Shown here one piece after another: positions 25,066-32,313 of a stretch of DNA of 64,000 nt (the stretch's first letter is position 1; the number at the start of each line of letters is the position of its first letter). The stretch comes from PALSA-505 sp036495485 (GTDB taxonomy: Bacteria > Actinomycetota > Actinomycetes > Streptosporangiales > Streptosporangiaceae): positions 1 to 64,000 of the forward strand of contig DASXMU010000282.1 of the NCBI GenBank assembly GCA_036495485.1. The letters run 5' to 3'. A program made the position numbers and the translations under genes. A model generated the notes under the pieces. The model worked only from the letters and a program-made list of their open reading frames with translations, made no database searches and was not told the DNA's origin.

Positions 25066-26463
25066 ATGACCCGCCTGAGCCAGTCCGTTGACCGCGCCAC
25101 TGCCCTGCTCAAGGACGCCGACCTCGCGGCCGACGCCATCGTGCGCGAGCTGCTGACCGTGACCACGGACCGCCGCAGCCTGGACCTGTCGGACCTGCCT
25201 CCGGCCGAGCAGGCGGCTCTGGTCGGCGCCCGGTCCCAGGAGCTGCAACCCTCTGCTGACGCGCTGGCCGGGCGGATCACTACGGCCAAAAGCCGGGGGC
25301 GGCCGTTCATTGCCAAGTTCGGCATCGACCCCACCGGTCATGAGGTGCACCTCGGGCACGCGGTGCCCATGCTCATCCTTAGCCGCTTTCAGCGGATGGG
25401 TCACCAGGTCGTGTTCATCGTCGGCGACATGACCGCGAAGATCGGCGACCCGTCCGGCCGTTCCGATGACCGTCCGGCGCTGACCGATGAGGGCATCGCC
25501 CGCAACCTCGCCACCTACCGCGAACAGGTCACCCCATTCTTCGACTTCGAGCGCGCCCAGTTCCGGCACAACGGGGACTGGCTGCGGCGGATCGCCCTGC
25601 CGAAGATCATCGAGATCACCGCGCAGATCCCGGTGTCCATGCCGCTGCAACGGGAGGACTTCCGCAAGCGCCTTGATGCTGGCCTGGGCCTGTCCCTGGC
25701 CGAGTTGATGTACTCGGTCGTCATGGCGCTGGACTCGGTGGAGACCAACTGCGACCTCGAAGTCGGGGGGATCGACCAGTTCCTTAACATGCAGATGTGC
25801 CGCAAGGTCATGGAAATCTGTGGCCAGATCCCGGAGCTCGTAGTAGCCACTTCGCTCATCGAGGGCACGGACGGCACCGGAGCCAAGATGTCCAAATCCA
25901 GCGGCAATTACGTGCCACTTACCGCCCCAGCAGGCGAAATCTTCGGCAAGATCATGTCCGTACCCGACCGTTTGGTGGAGCAGTACTTCCGGGCACTGTC
26001 GGAGTGGCTGGACTGCGAACTCGCCGTCATCACCGAGCGAGTGAACTCCGGGTCGCTGCACCCGATGGACCTGAAGAAGATCCTTGCCGGAGAGGTCACC
26101 GCCGCCATCCACGGTGTGGATGCGGCGATGCGCGCTCGCGGTGAGTTTGCGGCCCGCTTCTCTAGGCGCAGCTTTGCTGAGGCCGGGGACCTGCCCACCG
26201 TCAGCGACCTCGGCCAGCCGGTGACTGATGTGGTCAAGGCCCTAGGCTTCGCAAAGAGCAACGGCGATGTCCGCCGCGTCGCCGAACAGAACGGCCTGCG
26301 CCTGGTGGTCGAGTCGCAGGGCGGTCAGGAGCAGGTGCCGCTTACCGCAGACGAGGCTCGCGAGCCGCTGGAAGCCCTGGTCAAGAACAAGCTCGACAGC
26401 CAGTCCGGCGAGTTCTACCTCAAGGTCGGCCGCAAGCTCGCCCGTATCACGCCAATATCCTGA
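25066..26463 (+). CDS. Tyrosyl-tRNA synthetase-like protein (cluster-linked copy)
   Basis: 465 residues with HLGH (95-98), KIGDPSGRS, GGIDQFLNM, GAKMSKSSGNYV (KMSKS 274-278) and a C-terminal S4 domain (about 385-460). It has about 80 extra N-terminal residues. In the Y-x3-Q-x2-D motif that binds tyrosine it reads Y216-x3-M220-x2-D223, so the Gln that contacts the amino group is Met. It may be a resistance copy, a synthetase for another amino acid, or a pathway enzyme. It is preceded by a 137-bp gap, the largest in the operon, which may hold an extra promoter. Confidence 0.85.
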   Translation: MTRLSQSVDRATALLKDADLAADAIVRELLTVTTDRRSLDLSDLPPAEQAALVGARSQELQPSADALAGRITTAKSRGRPFIAKFGIDPTGHEVHLGHAVPMLILSRFQRMGHQVVFIVGDMTAKIGDPSGRSDDRPALTDEGIARNLATYREQVTPFFDFERAQFRHNGDWLRRIALPKIIEITAQIPVSMPLQREDFRKRLDAGLGLSLAELMYSVVMALDSVETNCDLEVGGIDQFLNMQMCRKVMEICGQIPELVVATSLIEGTDGTGAKMSKSSGNYVPLTAPAGEIFGKIMSVPDRLVEQYFRALSEWLDCELAVITERVNSGSLHPMDLKKILAGEVTAAIHGVDAAMRARGEFAARFSRRSFAEAGDLPTVSDLGQPVTDVVKALGFAKSNGDVRRVAEQNGLRLVVESQGGQEQVPLTADEAREPLEALVKNKLDSQSGEFYLKVGRKLARITPIS

Positions 26464-26470
26464 CTTGGAT

Positions 26471-27151
26471 GTGGATGCGGTGGTGTTCGACCTGTTCGGC
26501 ACCCTCATTGACGCGCCCGCGCCCGCGGAGCGTGCCTATGCGGCCTCAAGCCTGGCGAAGCTGATTGGTTGCGACCCGGCGACGGTCGAGCGCTACTTTC
26601 GCGACACCTGGCGCGCTCGCCACGACGGGACGCTGCCCACGTTGGCTGACCTTGCCGCCCATTTGGTCCGCACCGTCCATGGACCGGACGCGGTGGTCGG
26701 GAGGGTCACGGATGAGCTGTGGGTTCTTGGGGCGGCTCGCCTCGTACCCGCCTTATCGGTCATGCGTGCGCTGGAATCGTTGCGCAGCAAGGGAGTACGG
26801 CTCGGCATTCTCAGCGACGCTAGCGCTGAGATCGCTGCGGCTTGGCCGAGCAGCACGCTGGCCGCGCTGGTGGACGCGACGGTGTTCAGTTGTCAGGCCA
26901 GAACAGTCAAGCCTGACCAGCAGCTTTACGGCCACATTTGCGACGAGCTGCACGTGCCAGCGCATCGGGCGCTGTACGTAGGAGACGGCGGGGGAGACGA
27001 ACTGAGCGGCGCCCTCAAGGCAGGCATGGCCGCCGTCGCTGTCCGCCGCCGAGGACCCACTGGTGCGCTCGCCTTCGGGGACACTGACTGGTCAGGTCCC
27101 ATTCTGGACGCTGCGGAGCATGTGCCGGTCTATCTTGCGGAGCAGGCGTGA
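26471..27151 (+). CDS. HAD-superfamily hydrolase
   Basis: 226 residues. VVFDLFGTLIDAP gives the nucleophile Asp with Phe at the +2 position, as in haloacid-dehalogenase-type and some phosphatase members; LGILSDAS, KPDQQLY and YVGDGGGDEL complete motifs II-IV. The GTG at 26471 starts eight bases after the TyrRS-like stop; a TTG at 26465 is an alternative. In the operon it is a candidate phosphatase for a phosphoribosylated intermediate made by the first gene, which is inference. Confidence 0.8.
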   Translation: MDAVVFDLFGTLIDAPAPAERAYAASSLAKLIGCDPATVERYFRDTWRARHDGTLPTLADLAAHLVRTVHGPDAVVGRVTDELWVLGAARLVPALSVMRALESLRSKGVRLGILSDASAEIAAAWPSSTLAALVDATVFSCQARTVKPDQQLYGHICDELHVPAHRALYVGDGGGDELSGALKAGMAAVAVRRRGPTGALAFGDTDWSGPILDAAEHVPVYLAEQA

Positions 27152-28134
27152 AGGCGTGGGAGGTTCGCGTTGGCAAGCTGGGTCTGCACGTGGTCGAATC
27201 AGTTCACCCGGGCGAGGGTGAGATCGTAGTCCGCATCAGCCACACCGGCATCTGCGCCAGCGATCTACCGAAATTGCTGCGTCCCGACGGTTTCGCCCTT
27301 CCCGAACCATGGCGACCTGGGCACGAGATTGTCGGCACGGACCAAACTGGCCGCGATGTCGCCGTCGACCCGCTCGTGCCATGCGGCACGTGCACACGCT
27401 GCGCGGCGGGGGACACCCATCTCTGTCCCGGTCTTCGGCGCCTCGGCTGGGACCTTCCGGGCGGACTTGCGGAGCAGGTGGTAGTGCCCGCTGGGAACGC
27501 GCATCAATTGCCAGACGACCTCAATCGCCTGCACGCCGCGCTCGCTGACCCGGCTGCCGTCGCCATCCACGGCTTACGCTGCAACCCGATCGGGTCGCCC
27601 GGGCGATTGGCTGTCATCGGGGCGGGCACGATCGGCCTGCTCACTGCGCTCTATGCCCACCAGCAAGGCTGGCAGGTCACCGTCATACACCGCGACGAGC
27701 GCGCCCCGCGCGCGACTGTGGCCGAGGCCGTGCCCGCCGAATTCCGTTCACCTACGGCGCTGCTGTGGGACGAGGCCTTCGATGTAGTGGTGGACGCGGC
27801 CACCGGGGCTGATCCGGTGCCGCTCGACCTCGCCCTGAGGCTCGTGGACGACGGCGGCACCGTCGTCGTCCAGAACGCCTACCACCCCGACGTCCGCCTT
27901 CCGACGCCGCTGCGTGATCTCTTTCGCCGATCGATCCGCGTGATCGGTTCGTTCTGTTATTGCCGCCGCCTGCGGCCTGACGACTTCACCTTGGCCTTGG
28001 ACCTGCTGGTCACCCACGCCAACCAAGTAGTGAGCCTGGTTGCTGAGGCTGGCCACCTTCCTGATCTGACCGCTGTGCTCGACGGCCGGTCGACCCGCTC
28101 CGGCCGGCAGGTCCTCGCCGTCCACACCCCGTGA
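27148..28134 (+). CDS. Zinc-dependent alcohol/polyol dehydrogenase (MDR)
   Basis: 328 residues. Catalytic zinc ligands are Cys in GICASDLPK and His-Glu in PGHEIVG. The structural zinc lobe CGTCTRCAAGDTHLC has all four cysteines. LAVIGAGTIGLLTALYA is the NAD(P) site. It overlaps the HAD gene by four bases (GTGA) and ends the operon. It resembles threonine/sorbitol dehydrogenases and may oxidise a sugar or cyclitol hydroxyl. Confidence 0.85.
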   Translation: MKAWEVRVGKLGLHVVESVHPGEGEIVVRISHTGICASDLPKLLRPDGFALPEPWRPGHEIVGTDQTGRDVAVDPLVPCGTCTRCAAGDTHLCPGLRRLGWDLPGGLAEQVVVPAGNAHQLPDDLNRLHAALADPAAVAIHGLRCNPIGSPGRLAVIGAGTIGLLTALYAHQQGWQVTVIHRDERAPRATVAEAVPAEFRSPTALLWDEAFDVVVDAATGADPVPLDLALRLVDDGGTVVVQNAYHPDVRLPTPLRDLFRRSIRVIGSFCYCRRLRPDDFTLALDLLVTHANQVVSLVAEAGHLPDLTAVLDGRSTRSGRQVLAVHTP

Positions 28135-28203
28135 CGTGCCGTCGAGCGATCATGCACACCGCTCACCCGACGTGACAGGGAAAGATCACGGCAGTAGGCG
28201 CGG

Positions 28204-29310
28204 TCAGCCTTCGGCGCCGACCGTGATGGCCGCGTCCACCTCTTCCTGGCGGGCGGCCAGCTCGGCGGCGTACTTCTCCTCGTCCACCCGCTCGGCGATC
28301 TCCTCGTCCTGGCGCATCAGCTCTTCCAGGTCGGTCTTGGCCGCGTCCAGGACGCCTAGGTCGAGGTAGGCATGCTGGACCTTGGGGCCCCACAGCCCGA
28401 TGTCCTTCACGCACGGCACGATCCGGCTGAACAGCAGCGTGCGGAACGCCTGCTGGACCGGGGAGTGCTCGGTGAACTCCAGGCACTCGGCCACGTTGAA
28501 GCCCAGCCGCTCCCAGACCTCGCGGCCGCGGAACCGGTTGCGCATCAGGTAGCAGCCCTCGACCACGAACTCTTCCCGGTCGGCCCGTTCCGCGTCGGTC
28601 AGGCTGGCGTAGTAGTCGCGCAGCGCCAGCCTGCCGAAGGCCACGTGCCTGGCCTCGTCCTGCATGACGTAGGCCAGCAACTGCTTGACCAGCGCGTTCT
28701 GCGCCATGTCCCGGTGCACGCCGAACGCCGCCAGGGCCAGTCCCTCGATCAGCACCTGCATGCCCAGGTAGGGCAGGTCCCAGCGGGAGTCATTGAGCGC
28801 GTCGGCCAGCAGCTTCGCTAGGTCGTCGTTGATCGGGTAGTACAGGCCGATCTTCTCCCGCATGAACCGCGAGTACAGCTCGACGTGCCGCGCCTCGTCC
28901 ATGGTCTGGGTGGCCGCGTAGAACTTGGAGTCCATGTCCGGCACCGACTCAACGATCCTGGCGGCCACGGTCAGCGCGCCCTGCTCGCCATGCAGGAACT
29001 GGCTGAACAGCCACGCGCTCAGGTGGTGGCTGAGCTCGTCGCGTTCGGGCTGGGACAGCTTCTCCCACTGTGGCGACCCGTAGATCGGGCTGAACTCGTC
29101 GCCGAGCTCCATGACGTTGTACGGGTCCACCGGCAGATCCCAGTCGATCCGCTTGGCCGCGTCCCACTGCTTGTCCTTGCCGCGCTGGTACAGGTCCAGC
29201 AGGCGGCTACGGCCGCTGTCGTAGTCCCAGTTGAACCGGGTCGCCCCGGCAGCGGGAACGTCCCAGGTCTCTCGCTCGACGGGCGTGGCATACAAGTCAT
29301 ACATGCTCAT
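28204..29310 (-). CDS. Ferritin-like diiron oxygenase (AurF-type)
   Basis: 368 residues. Two copies of EX28DEX2H are exact: E109...DEARH (138-142) and E189...DEARH (218-222). This is the non-haem diiron signature of AurF-like N-oxygenases and acyl-ACP desaturase relatives. No signal peptide is seen. The ATG follows GGAGG. An inverted repeat in its upstream region suggests TetR-type control. Physiological substrate unknown; actinobacterial homologues are often only labelled ferritin-like. Confidence 0.85.
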   Translation of the reverse strand: MSMYDLYATPVERETWDVPAAGATRFNWDYDSGRSRLLDLYQRGKDKQWDAAKRIDWDLPVDPYNVMELGDEFSPIYGSPQWEKLSQPERDELSHHLSAWLFSQFLHGEQGALTVAARIVESVPDMDSKFYAATQTMDEARHVELYSRFMREKIGLYYPINDDLAKLLADALNDSRWDLPYLGMQVLIEGLALAAFGVHRDMAQNALVKQLLAYVMQDEARHVAFGRLALRDYYASLTDAERADREEFVVEGCYLMRNRFRGREVWERLGFNVAECLEFTEHSPVQQAFRTLLFSRIVPCVKDIGLWGPKVQHAYLDLGVLDAAKTDLEELMRQDEEIAERVDEEKYAAELAARQEEVDAAITVGAEG

Positions 29311-29360
29311 GGCGACCTCCGGCCTCCCCAGCGTGCGGCGACTCCTACGTTACTCCCAAG

Positions 29361-29375
29361 TAGAACGCCGTTCTA
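29361..29375. promoter_or_regulatory. Palindromic operator candidate upstream of the diiron protein gene
   Basis: TAGAACGCCGTTCTA is a perfect six-bp inverted repeat around GCC, 51 bp upstream of the ATG. TAGAAC...GTTCTA half-sites are typical of TetR-family operators such as those of lipid and sterol regulators, though KstR itself uses a two-base spacer. A GGTACG/CGTACC hairpin follows at 29384-29399. Confidence 0.5.
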
Positions 29376-29436
29376 GAGCTGGCGGTACGCCAACGTACCG
29401 GATAAACCGGGCCCCGTAACCCCCGCCGGCCCGGGG

Positions 29437-30114
29437 TCAGTCGCCGAAGCGGTAGCCCATGCCGGGCTCGGTGCGCAGGTAGCGCGGCTTGGACGGCTCG
29501 GGTTCGAGCTTGCGGCGCAACTGGGCGACGTACACCCGCAGGTAGTTGCTCTCCGTCTCGTAGGCCGGGCCCCACACCTCCTGCAGTAGCTGCCGCTGGG
29601 TCACCAGGCGGCCACGGTTGCGGACCAGGACTTCGAGCAGCTGCCACTCGGTGGGGGTCAGGCTTATGTCGCCGCCACCGTCGCGGATCACCCGCTTGGC
29701 GGCCAGGTCCACGGTGAAGTGCCCGGTTTTGACCACCGGCTCATCCGGCGCGGGCGAGGCCCGCCGCACGGCCGCCCGCAGCCGCGCCAGCAGCTCGTCC
29801 ATGCCGAACGGCTTGGTGACGTAGTCGTCGGCGCCCGCGTCCAGCGCGGCCACCTTCTGGCTCTCCTGGCCCCACACGGACAGCACGATGATCGGGGTGG
29901 ACGACCAGCCGCGCACGCCGCGGATCACCTCGGTCCCGTCCATGTCGGGCAGGCCCAGGTCGAGGATCATCACGTCCGGCCGGTCGCGCGCGGCGGCAGC
30001 GAGCCCGGAGGCGCCGTCGATGGCCACGCTGACCTCGTAATTGCGCGCGGTCAGGTTGATCCGCAGCGCCCGGACGATAGACGGCTCATCGTCCACCACC
30101 AGCACACGGGTCAC
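29437..30114 (-). CDS. kdpE: KdpE-type response regulator
   Basis: 225 residues of the OmpR family. The receiver domain has VLVVDDEPSIVRAL, phospho-Asp in MILDLGLPDMDG and VTKPFGMDELLARLRAA. The C-terminal winged helix has SLTPTEWQLLEVLVRNRGRLVTQRQLLQEVWGPAYETESNYLRVYVAQLRRKLEPEP, closely KdpE-like. It is downstream of kdpD by 49 bp. No kdpFABC genes are in the window; the neighbouring potassium permeases are its likely targets. Confidence 0.93.
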   Translation of the reverse strand: MTRVLVVDDEPSIVRALRINLTARNYEVSVAIDGASGLAAAARDRPDVMILDLGLPDMDGTEVIRGVRGWSSTPIIVLSVWGQESQKVAALDAGADDYVTKPFGMDELLARLRAAVRRASPAPDEPVVKTGHFTVDLAAKRVIRDGGGDISLTPTEWQLLEVLVRNRGRLVTQRQLLQEVWGPAYETESNYLRVYVAQLRRKLEPEPSKPRYLRTEPGMGYRFGD

Positions 30115-30163
30115 GGTGCTTTATCGCCTGCCCTCGCTGGCCGGTCTTGAGGAACCCGCACGG

Positions 30164-32140
30164 TCAGGCGCCGGTCACGGTCTTGGCTTCGCTGCTGACC
30201 ATGGGCAGCGTCACCTTGATCGTCAGCCCGCCGCTGCGGGTGTCGGCCGCGATGATCGTCCCGCCCATGGCCTCGGCGAACCCCTTGGCCACGGCTAGGC
30301 CGAGACCCACGCCGCCATGATGACCGTCGAGACGCAGGAACGGCTCGAAGATGCGCTCCTTCAGCTCGTCCGGGACACCCGGGCCGTGGTCGACGACCTC
30401 GAGTAGCACCCGGTCGTGCAGCCTGCGCGCCCGCAGGGCCGGCGGCCGGGCCGGCGGCGAATGCCGCAGCGCGTTGGAGAACAGGTTCGCCAGCACGCGT
30501 TCGAGCAGCCCGGGATCGGCCCGCACCAGTGGCAAGCCATCCGGCACCTCCATCCGGAGCTGGGTGGTGCCTTCTTTGCCGGAAAGATCCCCTATGGTGC
30601 TTTTTTTGCTGGAAAGATCCCCTACGGTGCTTTCTTTGCCGGAAAGATCCCCTACGGCTGCGTCAAGGCCGCGCAGCGCCACCGGGGCCACCTCGTCGAT
30701 GGCGGTGGGCCGCAGGAACGGGTCCAGCGAGCCGGTGTGCAGGCGGCTCATGTCCAGCAGGTTGCCGATGATCGCGTCCAGCCGGTCGGCGTTGTGGTCG
30801 ATGGTGGCCAGCAGCGCTGCCTGGTCGGCCGCGGTCCATTCCACGTCGGTCTGGCGCAGGCTGCTCGCGCTGGCCTTGATCGAGGCCAGCGGCGTGCGCA
30901 GGTCGTGGCTGACCGCGGCGAGCAGCGCGGTGCGCATCCGGTTGCCCTCGGCCAGCGCCTCGGCCTGGGCGGCCTGGGTGCGCAGCCGCTCCCGGTCGAG
31001 GGCGGCCGCGGCCTGAGCGGCGAACCCGACCAGCAGCCCAGGGCTGGTCGACTCGGCGTGCTCGGCCACGATCAGGGCCAGGTCCGGCCGGATTTCGATC
31101 CTGGTGGAGCCGGTCATGGCGTCGGGGACGCCGCTGAAGGCTACCGGGACCCAGCGCCCTGACACTCGCTCCTGCAGTTCGGCCCGGCCGCCGACCGTGC
31201 TGGTCAGATGGTCGAGGATGGCTGTAGGGGTGTCCGCGCCGCCCAGCACCGTCCTGGCCAGGGCCAGCAGCGACGCCGCCTCCTCCCGGCTGCGGGCCGC
31301 CTGCTGCGCCCGCCGGGCGGCCAGGTGGACGACGCTGCTCACCGCGACGGCAACGGTTACGAACAGCACCAGCGCCAGCAGGTTGCGCGGCTCCCCGATG
31401 GTGAAGGTGTGCAGCGGCGGGGTGAAGTACCAGTTGACCAGCAGGCTGGATGCCACGGCGGCCAGCACGGCAGGCCAGAACCCGCCGACTACGGCGGTGG
31501 CCACCACCACGACCAGGTAGATCAGCAGGTCGTCGGCCGGATCCAGGCTCGGCCTGGCAGCTACAAGCGCCAGCGTCAGCAGCGGGATCGCGGCCAGCGC
31601 CAGGGCCGCCCCGTACAGCCGCCGGCGCGCATGGATGGCCCCGGCCAGGCTCGACTGCCTGCCCGGTTCCAGGTAGACCGGGGCGAACCGGCCGGCTTGA
31701 GGCCGCTCGGCGGAGCCGCTGCCGCCAGGCAAGGCCTGGCCGTCGCGGCTGGCGTCGATGGAGGCACCCATACCTGCCAGTGTGAACCGTGCCGCGCTCC
31801 AGCGATACAGCACACCCAGGCCAGCCCCGGCGAACGCGGTGGCGGCGATCGCGATGGCCGCGTGCCCGGCGACCGGCCCGGTCGGCCGCAGATCGGCGTA
31901 GGGCGGCTTGGCGAACCCGATGGCGGTCAGCCAGCCGATCAGCGCCAGCACCGGCGCGGCGATCGGCTCGGCCACGAACGACACGACACCGGCCACCACG
32001 GCGCAGGCGATCAGCACACCGGTGGCCGGGAGCTTGCCGCCCAGCCCGGCCGCGACCGTGCCCACGGCGAGCAGCATCGCGAAGCCCATCGGCAATGCGA
32101 AGGGTGCCGCGAGCCCGGCTGGTTTCCTGCTGCCTGTCAT
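30164..32140 (-). CDS. kdpD: KdpD-like sensor kinase lacking the N-terminal KdpD/USP domain
   Basis: 658 residues. It starts with hydrophobic segments and a DUF4118 four-helix membrane region (about 180-280, LLIYLVVVVATAVVGGFWPAVLAAV), then a GAF-like stretch, HisKA with AAVSHDLRTPLASIKA (His near 412) and HATPase motifs NLFSNALRHSP, VDHGPGVPD and GGVGLGLAVAKGF. The cytoplasmic N-terminal KdpD and USP domains of full-length KdpD are absent. Between HisKA and HATPase, residues about 494-524 are three 10-residue repeats (VGDLSGKEST type), an in-frame copy of the 30-bp repeat, in a normally short linker. Confidence 0.9.
   Translation of the reverse strand: MTGSRKPAGLAAPFALPMGFAMLLAVGTVAAGLGGKLPATGVLIACAVVAGVVSFVAEPIAAPVLALIGWLTAIGFAKPPYADLRPTGPVAGHAAIAIAATAFAGAGLGVLYRWSAARFTLAGMGASIDASRDGQALPGGSGSAERPQAGRFAPVYLEPGRQSSLAGAIHARRRLYGAALALAAIPLLTLALVAARPSLDPADDLLIYLVVVVATAVVGGFWPAVLAAVASSLLVNWYFTPPLHTFTIGEPRNLLALVLFVTVAVAVSSVVHLAARRAQQAARSREEAASLLALARTVLGGADTPTAILDHLTSTVGGRAELQERVSGRWVPVAFSGVPDAMTGSTRIEIRPDLALIVAEHAESTSPGLLVGFAAQAAAALDRERLRTQAAQAEALAEGNRMRTALLAAVSHDLRTPLASIKASASSLRQTDVEWTAADQAALLATIDHNADRLDAIIGNLLDMSRLHTGSLDPFLRPTAIDEVAPVALRGLDAAVGDLSGKESTVGDLSSKKSTIGDLSGKEGTTQLRMEVPDGLPLVRADPGLLERVLANLFSNALRHSPPARPPALRARRLHDRVLLEVVDHGPGVPDELKERIFEPFLRLDGHHGGVGLGLAVAKGFAEAMGGTIIAADTRSGGLTIKVTLPMVSSEAKTVTGA
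30569..30658. repeat. Three diverged 30-bp in-frame repeats inside kdpD
   Basis: Three contiguous 30-bp units (30569-30598, 30599-30628, 30629-30658) with core TTGCCGGAAAGATCCCCTAC then GG. They share about two thirds of positions with the queA and SDR units and are in the same orientation relative to the host gene, but encode GDLSGKEST instead of GRLSGQTSA. Confidence 0.85.
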
Positions 32141-32193
32141 CTCGGTTCCAGTCGAACGCCAGAACAGGCGATTTTTCGTGATCTTGATAAAAC

Positions 32194-32223
32194 CTTAACG
32201 CCCAGGTCATGAGTCTTTACGCC
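32194..32223. promoter_or_regulatory. Direct repeat between kdpD and the permease gene
   Basis: CTTAACGCC (32194-32202) and CTTTACGCC (32215-32223) are 21 bases apart, two helical turns, in the 173-bp divergent promoter region. OmpR-family regulators bind such direct repeats, so a KdpE site is possible. The assignment is inferred from position only. Confidence 0.4.
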
Positions 32224-32313
32224 GTGCTGACGGCTGTCGGCACCCTGGCCGCCTAGCGTCAGTTGGAGTCAGACCGCGGGCGCACGCGGGCCCAGGACGG
32301 AGGACGGTAACCG

